Below, one piece after another: positions 56,163 through 64,000 of a stretch of 64,000 bases of DNA. Every line of letters starts with the position of its first letter. Positions within the stretch are counted from its first letter, which is position 1. The DNA lies in contig NZ_JAPJZK010000001.1 of assembly GCF_026309355.1 (NCBI RefSeq), positions 4,546,501 to 4,610,500 of the forward strand. Direction: 5' to 3'. The notes beneath the pieces were generated by a model that ran no database searches, had not been told where the DNA came from, and saw only the letters and a program-made list of their open reading frames with translations. The position numbers were made by a program, and so were the translations under genes. The DNA comes from Spartinivicinus marinus. GTDB taxonomy: Bacteria; Pseudomonadota; Gammaproteobacteria; Pseudomonadales; Zooshikellaceae.

Positions 56163-57735
56163 TAATGGAAAAATACTAATAGTAGATGATGAGCGAGCAA
56201 ATATTCTTATATTAGGAGAAATTTTATCATCCCACTATGATGTTAGTATTGCTATCAGTGGTGAGCAAGTATTGAAGTTGTTATTCAGTGAGTTCCCAGT
56301 TAGACATTACCCTGACTTGATTTTACTCGATATTCTGATGCCTGGTATTGATGGTTTTGATACCTGCCAGAAATTAAAATCTAATCCACATACGAGGGAT
56401 ATACCCATTATTTTTATTAGTATGTTGAACTCAACAACGCATAAACTTGATGCTTTTACAAATGGAGCGGTGGACTATATCACTAAACCATTTGAAGCAG
56501 AAGAAGTATTAGCCAGGGTGAGAACACACATAACAGTTAGGCATCAAATAACTGAATTAGCACAAAAAAATAGAGAGTTAAGTTTGCTCAATAACCAATT
56601 ATTGGAAGAGAAAAATCAGCGTAGAAAGGCAGAAGCTGCTTTTAACCAAGCTAGCCACGCCCTATCTGCATTGTCAAAGCTGGAGGCTGAAAAGTGGGGC
56701 ATTGCGACATTTGTTGGTAAAAGTAAAGCAGTAATGGGCTTATTAACTGAAATACGTCGTTTGCATCATGTAAGTAAAACCAATGTATTAATATTAGGTG
56801 AAAGTGGTACAGGAAAAGAATTGGTTGCACGGGCGGTTCACTTTGGTAGCAGTAGGTCTAGTGGTCCTTTTATTGCGGTGAATTGTTCGGCAATTCCTGA
56901 AGAATTGGCTGATGCAACCTTTTTTGGCTCTATTAAGGGTGCTTATACAGGCTCCCAAGGCGATCGCAAAGGTTATTTTGAAGCTGCAAATGGCGGTACT
57001 TTATTTTTAGATGAAATGGGAGAAATGCCGCTACGTTTACAAGCTAAGTTGCTTCGTGTTTTGGAAGAAGGAAAAATTATACCGGTTGGTGATGTAAAAG
57101 AACGTGATATTGATGTTCGTATCATTGCTGCTACTCACGTAGACTTGCAGCAAGCGATTGCTGATAAAGTTTTCAGGCAGGATTTATATTTTCGTTTATC
57201 TGGCTATTGCCTACAAACACCACCTTTACGTGAACGACAAGAGGATATTGAACTATTGGCTAACCATTTTCTTGCTCAACTGGTGGATGAAATGGCTTTT
57301 ACTCCAGTTTCAATAAGCTATGAGGCAATTAAGGCTTTGGAGCAATATGCTTTCCCTGGTAATGTTCGTGAACTTAGGAATTTTATTGAATATGCTTTGA
57401 TTCGTAGTGGAGGCAATACAATAATGCCATATCATCTACCTTTAAATAATAAACCTATAGCTAACTTACATTTTGATAGCTCACGATGTTCAAACAAGTA
57501 TGATTTAAAACTCAGTAATACAAAGAATAGTTCACTGCCTATTTATAGTAATCAAAATGCAGAAGCTGTCATTTTAGACTATTTAGCAGCTAATAAATGC
57601 ATTAATAATAACCAGTGTCAAAAGCTTTTAAATATAACCCATCAGCGGGCATCTTACTTACTAAAGAAGCTACACAGAAGTGGACAATTGATGAGAGTGG
57701 GGGAGCGTCGTTGGGCTTATTATACGTTAGTCTGA
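56152..57735 (+). CDS. response regulator with sigma54-type AAA+ domain and winged C-terminus
   Basis: 527 residues. REC ~5-125, acceptor D60 in LILLDILMPG; coiled coil ~130-180; AAA+ ~190-420 with Walker A GESGTGKE, Walker B GGTLFLDEMGEM and arginine-finger region FRQDLYFRLS. The sigma54-contact loop reads GAYTGS instead of GAFTGA. The C-terminal ~60 residues (AEAVILDYLAANKCI, NITHQRASYLLKKLHRSGQL) look like a winged helix rather than the usual Fis-type HTH. Overlaps the kinase gene by 11 bases, so a cognate pair. Targets are not known. Confidence 0.9.
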   Translation: MQNNNGKILIVDDERANILILGEILSSHYDVSIAISGEQVLKLLFSEFPVRHYPDLILLDILMPGIDGFDTCQKLKSNPHTRDIPIIFISMLNSTTHKLDAFTNGAVDYITKPFEAEEVLARVRTHITVRHQITELAQKNRELSLLNNQLLEEKNQRRKAEAAFNQASHALSALSKLEAEKWGIATFVGKSKAVMGLLTEIRRLHHVSKTNVLILGESGTGKELVARAVHFGSSRSSGPFIAVNCSAIPEELADATFFGSIKGAYTGSQGDRKGYFEAANGGTLFLDEMGEMPLRLQAKLLRVLEEGKIIPVGDVKERDIDVRIIAATHVDLQQAIADKVFRQDLYFRLSGYCLQTPPLRERQEDIELLANHFLAQLVDEMAFTPVSISYEAIKALEQYAFPGNVRELRNFIEYALIRSGGNTIMPYHLPLNNKPIANLHFDSSRCSNKYDLKLSNTKNSSLPIYSNQNAEAVILDYLAANKCINNNQCQKLLNITHQRASYLLKKLHRSGQLMRVGERRWAYYTLV

Positions 57736-57748
57736 TGTTGCTTATATA

Positions 57749-58591
57749 TTACTGCCACCAGCTGGTATCAATAGATGACGCAGCTGGTGATAACTCAGAA
57801 TTCTGAAGGTGAAATATTTTTCTGCCTTGAATGTTTGCTCTTTTTATATAAGTGGAATGGTAGGTTAAGAATAGCTGTTTAAATGTACCATCATTTTTAG
57901 CTGCTATTAGACCACGTTGAATGCGGTTTGCTAATGACTTATTGTCCTTTTGTACATAAAAGTATATAGGGTAAGGGTAAAAAAATGCTAAACTGGTTTC
58001 AATGGTAATGTCAGAGTAATTTGTTTCTCTTAAATTTTGCCAGATTTCATCAATACCTCTAGGGAAGTAGTCAAATCGTTTTGCATTGAGCATTCCCATT
58101 AAATGGTGGCTTGCCACTGCTTCTTGTACTTTGATGCCATTTTGTTTTAGGGTAGTAATATCAGCCCAGTGTGCTCCAAAGCCAGCAGTAAAGTTCTTTT
58201 TAAGTTGGTTCAATGTTTTAATTTTAGCAAAAATATTTATATTGTTTCTATGGATAAGAAATAGGCGATAACCTTTTAAGCCTCGGAAGATAGGTTCTTC
58301 AATTGCCGTAAAGCGTTTATTTCTTTCATGGCTGAATCCAAAATGAAGAATGTCATAATAGCCCTGTTCTAGCATTTTTAACCGTCTTCCTAATGTCGAA
58401 CCATTTGACACCCCTTTTAATTGATAGGGACCATAAGTTGTACGAGTTTTTTCTAGAGCTAAATTCAGGAGCTTGAGTACATACTCATCAGCTTTCTGAA
58501 TATGTTTGACTGTTAATTGAGTTGGATTAACGTGAGCAGTTGTTATTGAAGAAGCAAAAACTATGATTAATGCTGAAATTAATCTGACCAT
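57749..58591 (-). CDS. orphan family 3-like periplasmic solute-binding protein
   Basis: 280 residues with a short signal peptide (LISALIIVFASSITTAH). The mature region is a diverged SBP_bac_3 shape: RRLKMLEQGYYDILHFGFSH, GAHWADITTLKQNG, FDYFPRGIDEIW, and a C-terminal GLIAAKNDGTFKQLF. No HPWKR-type motif. It is convergent with the regulator gene ending at 57735. Orphan. It could be a sensor ligand-binding protein for the kinase beside it, but that is only positional inference. Confidence 0.75.
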   Translation of the reverse strand: MVRLISALIIVFASSITTAHVNPTQLTVKHIQKADEYVLKLLNLALEKTRTTYGPYQLKGVSNGSTLGRRLKMLEQGYYDILHFGFSHERNKRFTAIEEPIFRGLKGYRLFLIHRNNINIFAKIKTLNQLKKNFTAGFGAHWADITTLKQNGIKVQEAVASHHLMGMLNAKRFDYFPRGIDEIWQNLRETNYSDITIETSLAFFYPYPIYFYVQKDNKSLANRIQRGLIAAKNDGTFKQLFLTYHSTYIKRANIQGRKIFHLQNSELSPAASSIDTSWWQ

Positions 58592-58748
58592 TGTTCAACC
58601 ATAATTGGAGTTAAACTCTTTAATGATCAAGACTATAGCATAACCTTTTATCTAAGTTGATTATTTTTATAGTTAATCAAAACTTGTGCAGGGTTGGATT
58701 TTGAACGCAATCTTTTACTTTTTTGGCGTGCTGAGAGGCTTGAAAGTT

Positions 58749-58780
58749 AAAACAGTAAAGCTTTTCAGCTTTACTGTTTT
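58749..58780 (-). terminator. terminator for the three-gene secreted-protein operon
   Basis: AAAACAGTAAAGCT-GAAA-AGCTTTACTGTTTT on the minus strand, a 14-bp stem with a GNRA-type GAAA loop and U-tract, just after the stop at 58793. It is close to symmetrical and may work in both directions. Confidence 0.88.
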
Positions 58781-58792
58781 TTAATATTGGAG

Positions 58793-59992
58793 CTAATATG
58801 ATAATGTTTGATTAATAATGTGAGCAATAACTTCTGTAGTCAAGCCTGTCCACTGCTGCTTTTCACTAGGGGTTAAAAAGCTTAAGTCTTTTTCACCACC
58901 ACTAATCTTATTAAAAAGGCTCTCATCTAATGGGCCAGTGGGGCCACTATTAAGCTCACTTTCACCGCTTTCTTCATCACCTTGAGCCGGATTACCATAG
59001 TGACCAGTAAAGTTTAACCAGGACTCTTTGCCCACATAATTTCTAGCGAGTGGGCTATCAGCTCCTGCTACTCTACCATGCCAATGAATTACCTGAATAT
59101 TATTGGCAGAGGGCTTCCATTGAGTACCTCGATTGGTAGGTTCCCGTAAGTTCATTCTGACATTAGTGCAAACATCAGGAATAGGGGGAGAGCACACATC
59201 ATGACAACCTACTACTGGAATACATACTTCTTTACAGGATGAATAGGTTTTCGGAAATGCTGCACACATGGCGACATCTACAGTCGTTGGCATGTCAGTG
59301 ATATTAGAGGTATGATAGCCTTGATTTTTATACAAAGCATGTGAACCTAAGGCGGAATACACTATTGGGCGTTGACCATCAAACTCCAGTTCGTTCCAGT
59401 TATGCTTTGGTCGATCCCCATGAGCACTTAAATAGGCGGCAACGGGTGTATTACCATTAAAACGAACAGTAACGGATTCCCAATCGCCTACATGATTCCC
59501 ATACGACTTGTTATAGTTTGCTACCGATGCCAGTGTGCAGGCTTTGCTGGATGATAAGTCTTTCCAACCATTGAATTTATAGTCCCCTTGTAAAAACTCA
59601 CAGCCTTTTTTCCCTTGATTGTAAGGATAAAACATTGCATATACTACGTCGGTAGTGTTATTGCCTCTTGGGTAAACAATGGCATAATAGGGAGGGGTAG
59701 TGTCTGATGCTCCTGGTTTTTGTCCATACAATACAGTTGCATTGGGTGGATTATGATAGTTGCCATCGAATGAATGGTTATAGTTATACCTTGCTCCATC
59801 AAAGCTGATTTGAGGACTATCAGTAAACCACTCTAACGATGATGGTTGATATTTTTCATCTGAGTGTAGATAAACGACAGGTGCATATTGTTTTATAATA
59901 TCCTCACTGAGGAATGTAGTATCGGCATAACTTGTGTTCGATATGGAACAAGTTAATGCGAATTGACTAATTATTAATATTAAGCGTTTCAT
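58793..59992 (-). CDS. secreted Vps62-like protein
   Basis: 399 residues from ATG 59992 (GGAA upstream; the frame extends four codons more). Signal peptide ~1-23, ending SYADT. The YAPVVYLHSDEKYQPSS start, then YAMFYPYNQGKKG, NHVGDWESVTVRF, AYLSAHGD and VYSALGSHALYKNQG are typical of Vps62 family proteins. Six cysteines in CKEVCIPVVGCHDVCSPPIP suggest a disulphide-rich loop. Exported; function of bacterial Vps62 proteins is unclear. Downstream of two small secreted-protein genes on the same strand and before a terminator. Confidence 0.82.
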   Translation of the reverse strand: MKRLILIISQFALTCSISNTSYADTTFLSEDIIKQYAPVVYLHSDEKYQPSSLEWFTDSPQISFDGARYNYNHSFDGNYHNPPNATVLYGQKPGASDTTPPYYAIVYPRGNNTTDVVYAMFYPYNQGKKGCEFLQGDYKFNGWKDLSSSKACTLASVANYNKSYGNHVGDWESVTVRFNGNTPVAAYLSAHGDRPKHNWNELEFDGQRPIVYSALGSHALYKNQGYHTSNITDMPTTVDVAMCAAFPKTYSSCKEVCIPVVGCHDVCSPPIPDVCTNVRMNLREPTNRGTQWKPSANNIQVIHWHGRVAGADSPLARNYVGKESWLNFTGHYGNPAQGDEESGESELNSGPTGPLDESLFNKISGGEKDLSFLTPSEKQQWTGLTTEVIAHIINQTLSY

Positions 59993-60044
59993 GGCGCATT
60001 CCACTAAGTACTATATTTATGAATAAAGTAGATTTTTGAAGTTA

Positions 60045-60392
60045 TTACATAAATGATATTGAACCAAACCGAGCACGCCCACCATTTTGGCAGTTTGATA
60101 AATCAAGATGAACAGATAGCTTTGAACTAGTTACTTTTGCTAATAACAGAGCGGCGTATAAATGTTTACCTTTAGGTGTAGATGCATTTAATTCTATAAA
60201 AGGCTGTTGGCAACTGGGTTGAGTTGTCGAGATGGACGGCAACAAAGTAACATTATACCAAGTTGCATCTTCATTACCTTCAATAATAACAGTATTAACT
60301 GTATATCCACTTCCACTGTTATCATCCCAACCTGCATTAGCGTGGGTACATACCATCAGGGATAATGAAGCGGCAATTAGTAGTTTTTTCAT
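60045..60392 (-). CDS. small secreted protein, paralogue of the next gene
   Basis: 115 residues with signal peptide MKKLLIAASLSLMVCTHANA. The mature part has the pattern TPKGKHLYAALLLAKVTSSK...NC, shared with the 60469 product (TPKGKSMLSLVLLAKATGQP...GC). Two Cys pairs are possible. The alternation suggests a small beta-fold, as in toxin B-subunit-like domains, but I cannot confirm that. Middle gene of a secreted operon. Confidence 0.7.
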   Translation of the reverse strand: MKKLLIAASLSLMVCTHANAGWDDNSGSGYTVNTVIIEGNEDATWYNVTLLPSISTTQPSCQQPFIELNASTPKGKHLYAALLLAKVTSSKLSVHLDLSNCQNGGRARFGSISFM

Positions 60393-60468
60393 CTGTTTTT
60401 CCTTGCTATCTCTTAATTCAAGTGCTGGTTATTGTTATTAGTTGTTCCTTATTACTAAGGAGAAGTTG

Positions 60469-60807
60469 TTAATACATACCAACCTCATTAACTACAGCTA
60501 AGTTACCTGGATTACATCCAGAGTTTTCATCTCCGGTTCCAGTAGTGGGTGTATACCATACAGAAATGGGTTGGCCTGTGGCTTTAGCCAGTAACACCAG
60601 GCTAAGCATACTTTTTCCTTTGGGCGTTGTAGCATCAAATTTCAATTTTGCTCCGAAGTAACTACAAGTGTTTTGGATTGATTCTCCAGATGAAATTGAG
60701 ACGGCGTCGTTTATTGTAATTCTATTAATGGTCACAGGATGGAAATAGTCGGCAGAAGCGATTGAAGACAAGCCTACTAGAGCTGCAGATAGTAATAATT
60801 TTTTCAT
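60469..60807 (-). CDS. small secreted protein, paralogue of 60045-60392
   Basis: 112 residues, signal peptide MKKLLLSAALVGLSSIASA, then VTINRITINDAVS and LKFDATTPKGKSMLSLVLLA, KATGQPISVWY. It is the first gene downstream (leftward) of the GGGATAA array, so it is the likely regulated promoter-proximal gene of this operon. Two cysteines (TCSYF, SGCNPG) may pair. Confidence 0.7.
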   Translation of the reverse strand: MKKLLLSAALVGLSSIASADYFHPVTINRITINDAVSISSGESIQNTCSYFGAKLKFDATTPKGKSMLSLVLLAKATGQPISVWYTPTTGTGDENSGCNPGNLAVVNEVGMY

Positions 60808-60920
60808 AACAGATACCTTTTAGTGGTTGAGTTTTATTCAGGACGTTTGTTGTTCAGTGAACCTATTTTTGGTTGACGAGATAAATATAACCACACCAAT
60901 TGCTTTGCAAAAAATGATTT

Positions 60921-61140
60921 GGGGTAAGGAGAATCGTTTTGGGATAACGAATGACGTTTTTGGGATAAAGCAAGTTTAAGTAGGGATAACATACAACTAA
61001 ACGAAGTATTTAAATGGGATAAACAAGAATTAGAAGCCCCCTTTACTTAATAACAGTTGATAAACAGGCTGTTATCCCAAACTATATTGTTGTTATCCCA
61101 GTATCTACCCTGTTTATCCCATAACAATTCGTGTTGTCCC
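60921..61140. promoter_or_regulatory. mirror-image arrays of GGGATAA boxes, 20-21 bp phased
   Basis: Forward boxes start at 60921 (GGGGTAA), 60941, 60962 and 60983 (GGGATAA); a fifth out-of-phase box is at 61016. Inverted boxes TTATCCC are at 61072, 61093 and 61114, plus TTGTCCC at 61134. Spacings are 20, 21, 21 and 21, 21, 20. The arrays lie in the divergent region between the secreted-protein genes 60807 (minus) and 61310 (plus). Two-turn spacing of short direct repeats is the hallmark of LytTR-type regulators, and a LytTR kinase gene is adjacent. Confidence 0.85.
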
Positions 61141-61309
61141 AAAGTGATAGTTTGGCTTGATTTGATTGGCTAGCATAGGTGGTGTTTCAAGAACACTCGC
61201 TTAGTAACCCTTTCACAAAAAGCTTTTTGTTAATTTGTTGGATAGGCTACTTGTACTCATGAGTAATAAAACTAACTCAATTAGGTTGAACAACAGTAAG
61301 GAAATTATC

Positions 61310-61600
61310 ATGAACAAAAAAATCGCTATGTTATTAGGTGCTTTAGCATTCACTTCAACTATTGCTAGCGCTAATACACTAACAAATATTAGTAATGACG
61401 CTAATGTGCAAGCACTGACTAGCGGTCAATTCTTAATTCATTTGAAGTATTCTAAGCCTAGCTCTGATTATAGTAAGTTCTACTATGAATTGAAAACCCA
61501 ACAAATGGATGGACCTATCTACAAATGCACTAGCATTAGTGTTGATTCTTCAAGCTATACAGTTTTAGAAGTCGGTGAATCAGTCAGTTGTTCTCAGTAA
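61310..61600 (+). CDS. small secreted protein
   Basis: 96 residues from ATG 61310, with AAGGA eight bases upstream; the longer frame from 61235 lacks a good start. Signal peptide MNKKIAMLLGALAFTSTIASA. The mature ~75 residues have two Cys (YKCTS, VSCSQ). No family recognised. It is the rightward gene under the GGGATAA arrays and stands just before the LytTR kinase, which is convergent with it. Confidence 0.72.
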   Translation: MNKKIAMLLGALAFTSTIASANTLTNISNDANVQALTSGQFLIHLKYSKPSSDYSKFYYELKTQQMDGPIYKCTSISVDSSSYTVLEVGESVSCSQ

Positions 61601-61634
61601 TTTAGTACATACCTGCTTTAGTGGGTATATAATC

Positions 61635-61652
61635 ACAGGGCGTAAGCCCTGT
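61635..61652. terminator. short GC-rich hairpin between convergent genes
   Basis: ACAGGGC-GTAA-GCCCTGT, 7-bp stem with a GNRA-type loop. Only a weak U-tract on either strand. Confidence 0.4.
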
Positions 61653-61656
61653 CGAT

Positions 61657-63999
61657 TTAAGTAGTTAATACAGCGCCAGTGAATTTTTCGGGGTAGTGCT
61701 TTTTAAGGTCAGGTAAGTACTTTTTAGCAACAGGTACTTCTAAATCATCTTCAAGATAAATAGTTAATTTGTTACTACTTGCTGACTTTACTTTGTCAGG
61801 GTTGATTGCATAAGAACGATGAACCTGAAACAGTTGATTTTTTTCAATATAAAAAAGCACTTGTTTGAATGGAATACGCAGTATTTCTTCGGCTACTCGT
61901 TGGCCATTATGTTTAACAAGAATGCAATAATTTTTCTCAACTCTGATATATAGAATATCGTTAAGGCACGGCACAATATGTTTGTGAATAATAGCATTAT
62001 CAGGACTTGAGCTGATGCGCCGAATTTGCTCTATACTTTTATGGGCTTGTAATACAATATTGCGAAGCCACTCTTCTGAAGAGGACTTAGGGAAAGTTGC
62101 CGCTAATGCATAAAAGCTAGAAACTTTGATATACATTGAAACTAAGTGGTTATTAATTTCATACAGCTCTATTTCTTTATCTAATGAAGGTGGATATTGA
62201 ATCAACTGGTCTGTAGCAGAGGGTGTATTGTTGGTTACATTTCCTTCAAAAAAGGTTGCGGCTGCTTCTACTAAAGGATCACTGACAAGAAGCTCATAAG
62301 TGGCCTGAACCATTTCTTCATGGGATTTAAACTGGCTGATGTTATTTGAGAACTGATGTAGTTGTTTCATTGGTTTGCGATGAATTAATAGCTCCAGTTG
62401 GACTTTAACCCGTGCTAGTAATTCATCTTTGAAAAAGGGCTTGGTCAGGTAGTCATTTCCACCTACATTAAAGCCATAGATTAAGTCTCTTAACTGGTTA
62501 CGAGCAGTCAGGAAGATAATAGGTAAATCATAACTGGTGTATTGTTCACGTAATACTTTACAAACTTCATAGCCATCCATTTGTGGCATCATAACATCTA
62601 ATAGGATAAGGTCTGGCTTATTTTTTTGAACACTGTCAAGGGCTTCTTTACCTGAATAGGCAGGGATAACTTGGCAATTGCTATTGGCTAAATGGTTTAA
62701 AATAATGTCTAAGTTAATGGGTTCATCATCAACGGCTAGAATGACAAAATCTTTTTCTTTACCTTGATTTAATTGAGGTGGCTCAAGTACCTGACTGAAC
62801 TCCACAGTAGGTTCTAGTGTTGGTTCCTGAAATTTGGGCGTTTCATGGCTAATGGGTAGTGTAAAAATAAAACTTGATCCTTTGGAGGGAACTGATTCTA
62901 CTCGAATATTTCCACCATGGAGTTCTACTAAGTGCTTTGTAATCGCTAGGCCTAAACCTGTGCCGCTGTAACTACGATTTGCACTTGACTCCGACTGTTC
63001 AAAGGCATCAAAAATACGTTGTTGGTCATTGGGGTTAATACCAATACCAGTATCAATCACACTGACTTCAATAATATTTTGTTGTGATTGAGCGATGATT
63101 TGAATTTCACCTCTATCAGTGAATTTAATGGCATTACCAATCAGGTTTTGCAGTATTTGTTGAAGCCGGTGTTGGTCTGCATGTGCGCATATTGAGTCTG
63201 GTACTAAATTAACCAAGTTGACTGGTTTGTCACCAATTAAGGAAGCTGATATTGAAATATCTAAATCAACGATTTGACGTAGATTTAACGGTTGGGCTTT
63301 TAGTTGAATTTGTTTTTGTTTAAGTTTGGCTGCATCGAGAATATCATTGACTAAGTTTGATAATCGTCGACCACTATTGATGATATTATGTAAAGTCTTT
63401 GTATAACGTTGTGGTATTTGACCAACTAACGACTCAGTGAGTCCAATAATGCCATTTAAGGGGGTTTTTAATTCATGGGTAGTGTTTGCTAATAGATTAT
63501 TTTTAAATTCATCAAGTTTTTTAAGCGCTATATTTTGCTGTTCAATTTCATGTATTTTATCGGCTACTGCCGTACGCATGATAGCAAAGCTATGAGCTAA
63601 TCGGCCGATTTCATCTTGACGCTGGATATCAACTGCTTGTTGTAAATTGCCAGCAGCAATTTTTTCTGCAGCGCCTGTTAGGGTAAGAATAGGTTTTGCA
63701 ATAGTGCTGGCAATGGTATAACCAATAAATATGATAGCAATGATTATTGCCAAGGCGATAAAGATAGCTAATAGTTGTAGCTGATTGATTGTTGCAAATG
63801 CTTCGTTGGTTGATACCTCTGCTATCAATGCCCAACGATAGCCAAAGACATCAATAGGTGTATAAGCACTCAGTACCTCATCCCCTAAATAGGAGGTTGT
63901 CACTAATATATTAGCTTCTCCTTTGAGTGCTGTTTGTACAGGCAATGTTGCTATTGGAGGGGGAGCAGGGTTATTGAGAGTTGATTTTATGGAATATTG
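61657..63999 (-). CDS. hybrid sensor kinase with REC and C-terminal LytTR DNA-binding domain, 5' truncated
   Basis: The frame runs open to the window end (63999), so the N-terminus is missing. Seen in order: end of a periplasmic Cache-like domain (GDEVLSAYTPIDVFGYRWALI), TM, HAMP, HisKA (NTTHELKTPLNGI), HATPase (GTGLGLAI), REC with LILLDVMMPQMDG and the K in LTKPF, and a linker. A LytTR domain follows at the C-terminus (ILYIRVEKNYCILVKH, LFQVHRSYAINPDKV, LEVPVAKKYLPDLKKHYP). Fusion of kinase, receiver and LytTR in one polypeptide means the membrane sensor itself may bind DNA. Its probable sites are the phased boxes at 60921-61140. Confidence 0.9.
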   Translation of the reverse strand, partial: QYSIKSTLNNPAPPPIATLPVQTALKGEANILVTTSYLGDEVLSAYTPIDVFGYRWALIAEVSTNEAFATINQLQLLAIFIALAIIIAIIFIGYTIASTIAKPILTLTGAAEKIAAGNLQQAVDIQRQDEIGRLAHSFAIMRTAVADKIHEIEQQNIALKKLDEFKNNLLANTTHELKTPLNGIIGLTESLVGQIPQRYTKTLHNIINSGRRLSNLVNDILDAAKLKQKQIQLKAQPLNLRQIVDLDISISASLIGDKPVNLVNLVPDSICAHADQHRLQQILQNLIGNAIKFTDRGEIQIIAQSQQNIIEVSVIDTGIGINPNDQQRIFDAFEQSESSANRSYSGTGLGLAITKHLVELHGGNIRVESVPSKGSSFIFTLPISHETPKFQEPTLEPTVEFSQVLEPPQLNQGKEKDFVILAVDDEPINLDIILNHLANSNCQVIPAYSGKEALDSVQKNKPDLILLDVMMPQMDGYEVCKVLREQYTSYDLPIIFLTARNQLRDLIYGFNVGGNDYLTKPFFKDELLARVKVQLELLIHRKPMKQLHQFSNNISQFKSHEEMVQATYELLVSDPLVEAAATFFEGNVTNNTPSATDQLIQYPPSLDKEIELYEINNHLVSMYIKVSSFYALAATFPKSSSEEWLRNIVLQAHKSIEQIRRISSSPDNAIIHKHIVPCLNDILYIRVEKNYCILVKHNGQRVAEEILRIPFKQVLFYIEKNQLFQVHRSYAINPDKVKSASSNKLTIYLEDDLEVPVAKKYLPDLKKHYPEKFTGAVLTT

Positions 64000-64000
64000 G

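Noticed and set aside
60921-61140. GGGATAA arrays as plasmid-type iterons
   Set aside because: No replication initiator or partition gene nearby, arrays are mirror-symmetric in a divergent promoter next to a LytTR gene.

Overview
The window is AT-rich DNA, dense with accessory genes, from a marine-type gammaproteobacterium. The gene content (thiCSGH with ThiH, a vibriolysin-like M4 protease, hybrid histidine kinases, many orphan periplasmic solute-binding proteins, a DUF2235 lipase) suggests an Oceanospirillales relative such as Zooshikella or Spartinivicinus. That placement is inference only. No rRNA or tRNA gene was seen.

Layout. 1-4303: a same-strand run of JmjC/cupin_8 type Fe(II)/2-oxoglutarate hydroxylase-like genes, the first cut by the window edge and the last a double-domain fusion. 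4304-14100: hypothetical genes, a decayed class II aldolase gene, a YbaK-type deacylase, a pentapeptide-repeat potassium channel and a Gld-like ABC exporter operon ending in a strong terminator. 14118-16941: three orphan solute-binding proteins. 17061-24224: a patchwork of small hypothetical, immunity-like, truncated and frameshifted genes around an MFS transporter. 24276-26850: a compact three-gene operon resembling a secreted effector with accessory and lipoprotein partners. 27026-31312: TPP riboswitch and thiCSGH. 31365-34123: a phosphoesterase gene split by an intact IS982-family element with a clean target duplication. 34591-38688: a translationally coupled operon of a ferritin-like protein with a cysteine-rich tail, an MNIO (DUF692) oxidase and its DUF2063 partner. 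38780-52655: more solute-binding proteins, an M4 protease, a DUF2235 lipase, a 1703-residue surface or secreted protein with an internal 882-bp tandem duplication, a DUF805 protein and an MVL-type lectin. 53046-57735: a hybrid kinase and a sigma54-type response regulator. 57749-64000: another solute-binding protein, three secreted proteins, and a divergent promoter with two mirror-image arrays of a GGGATAA motif at 20-21 bp periodicity, close to a LytTR-tailed hybrid kinase that runs off the window.

The two strongest candidates for undescribed biology are these. (i) The ferritin-like/Cys-tail protein plus MNIO plus DUF2063 operon looks like post-translational modification of the tail of a large protein rather than of a short RiPP precursor. 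(ii) The LytTR hybrid kinase and the 21-bp-phased arrays may form a self-contained signalling and secretion module. A third theme is a dispersed MITE-like repeat (starting TATACTC...ATGATTTTTAGG). Its end supplies the stop codon of three genes and the ribosome binding site of another.
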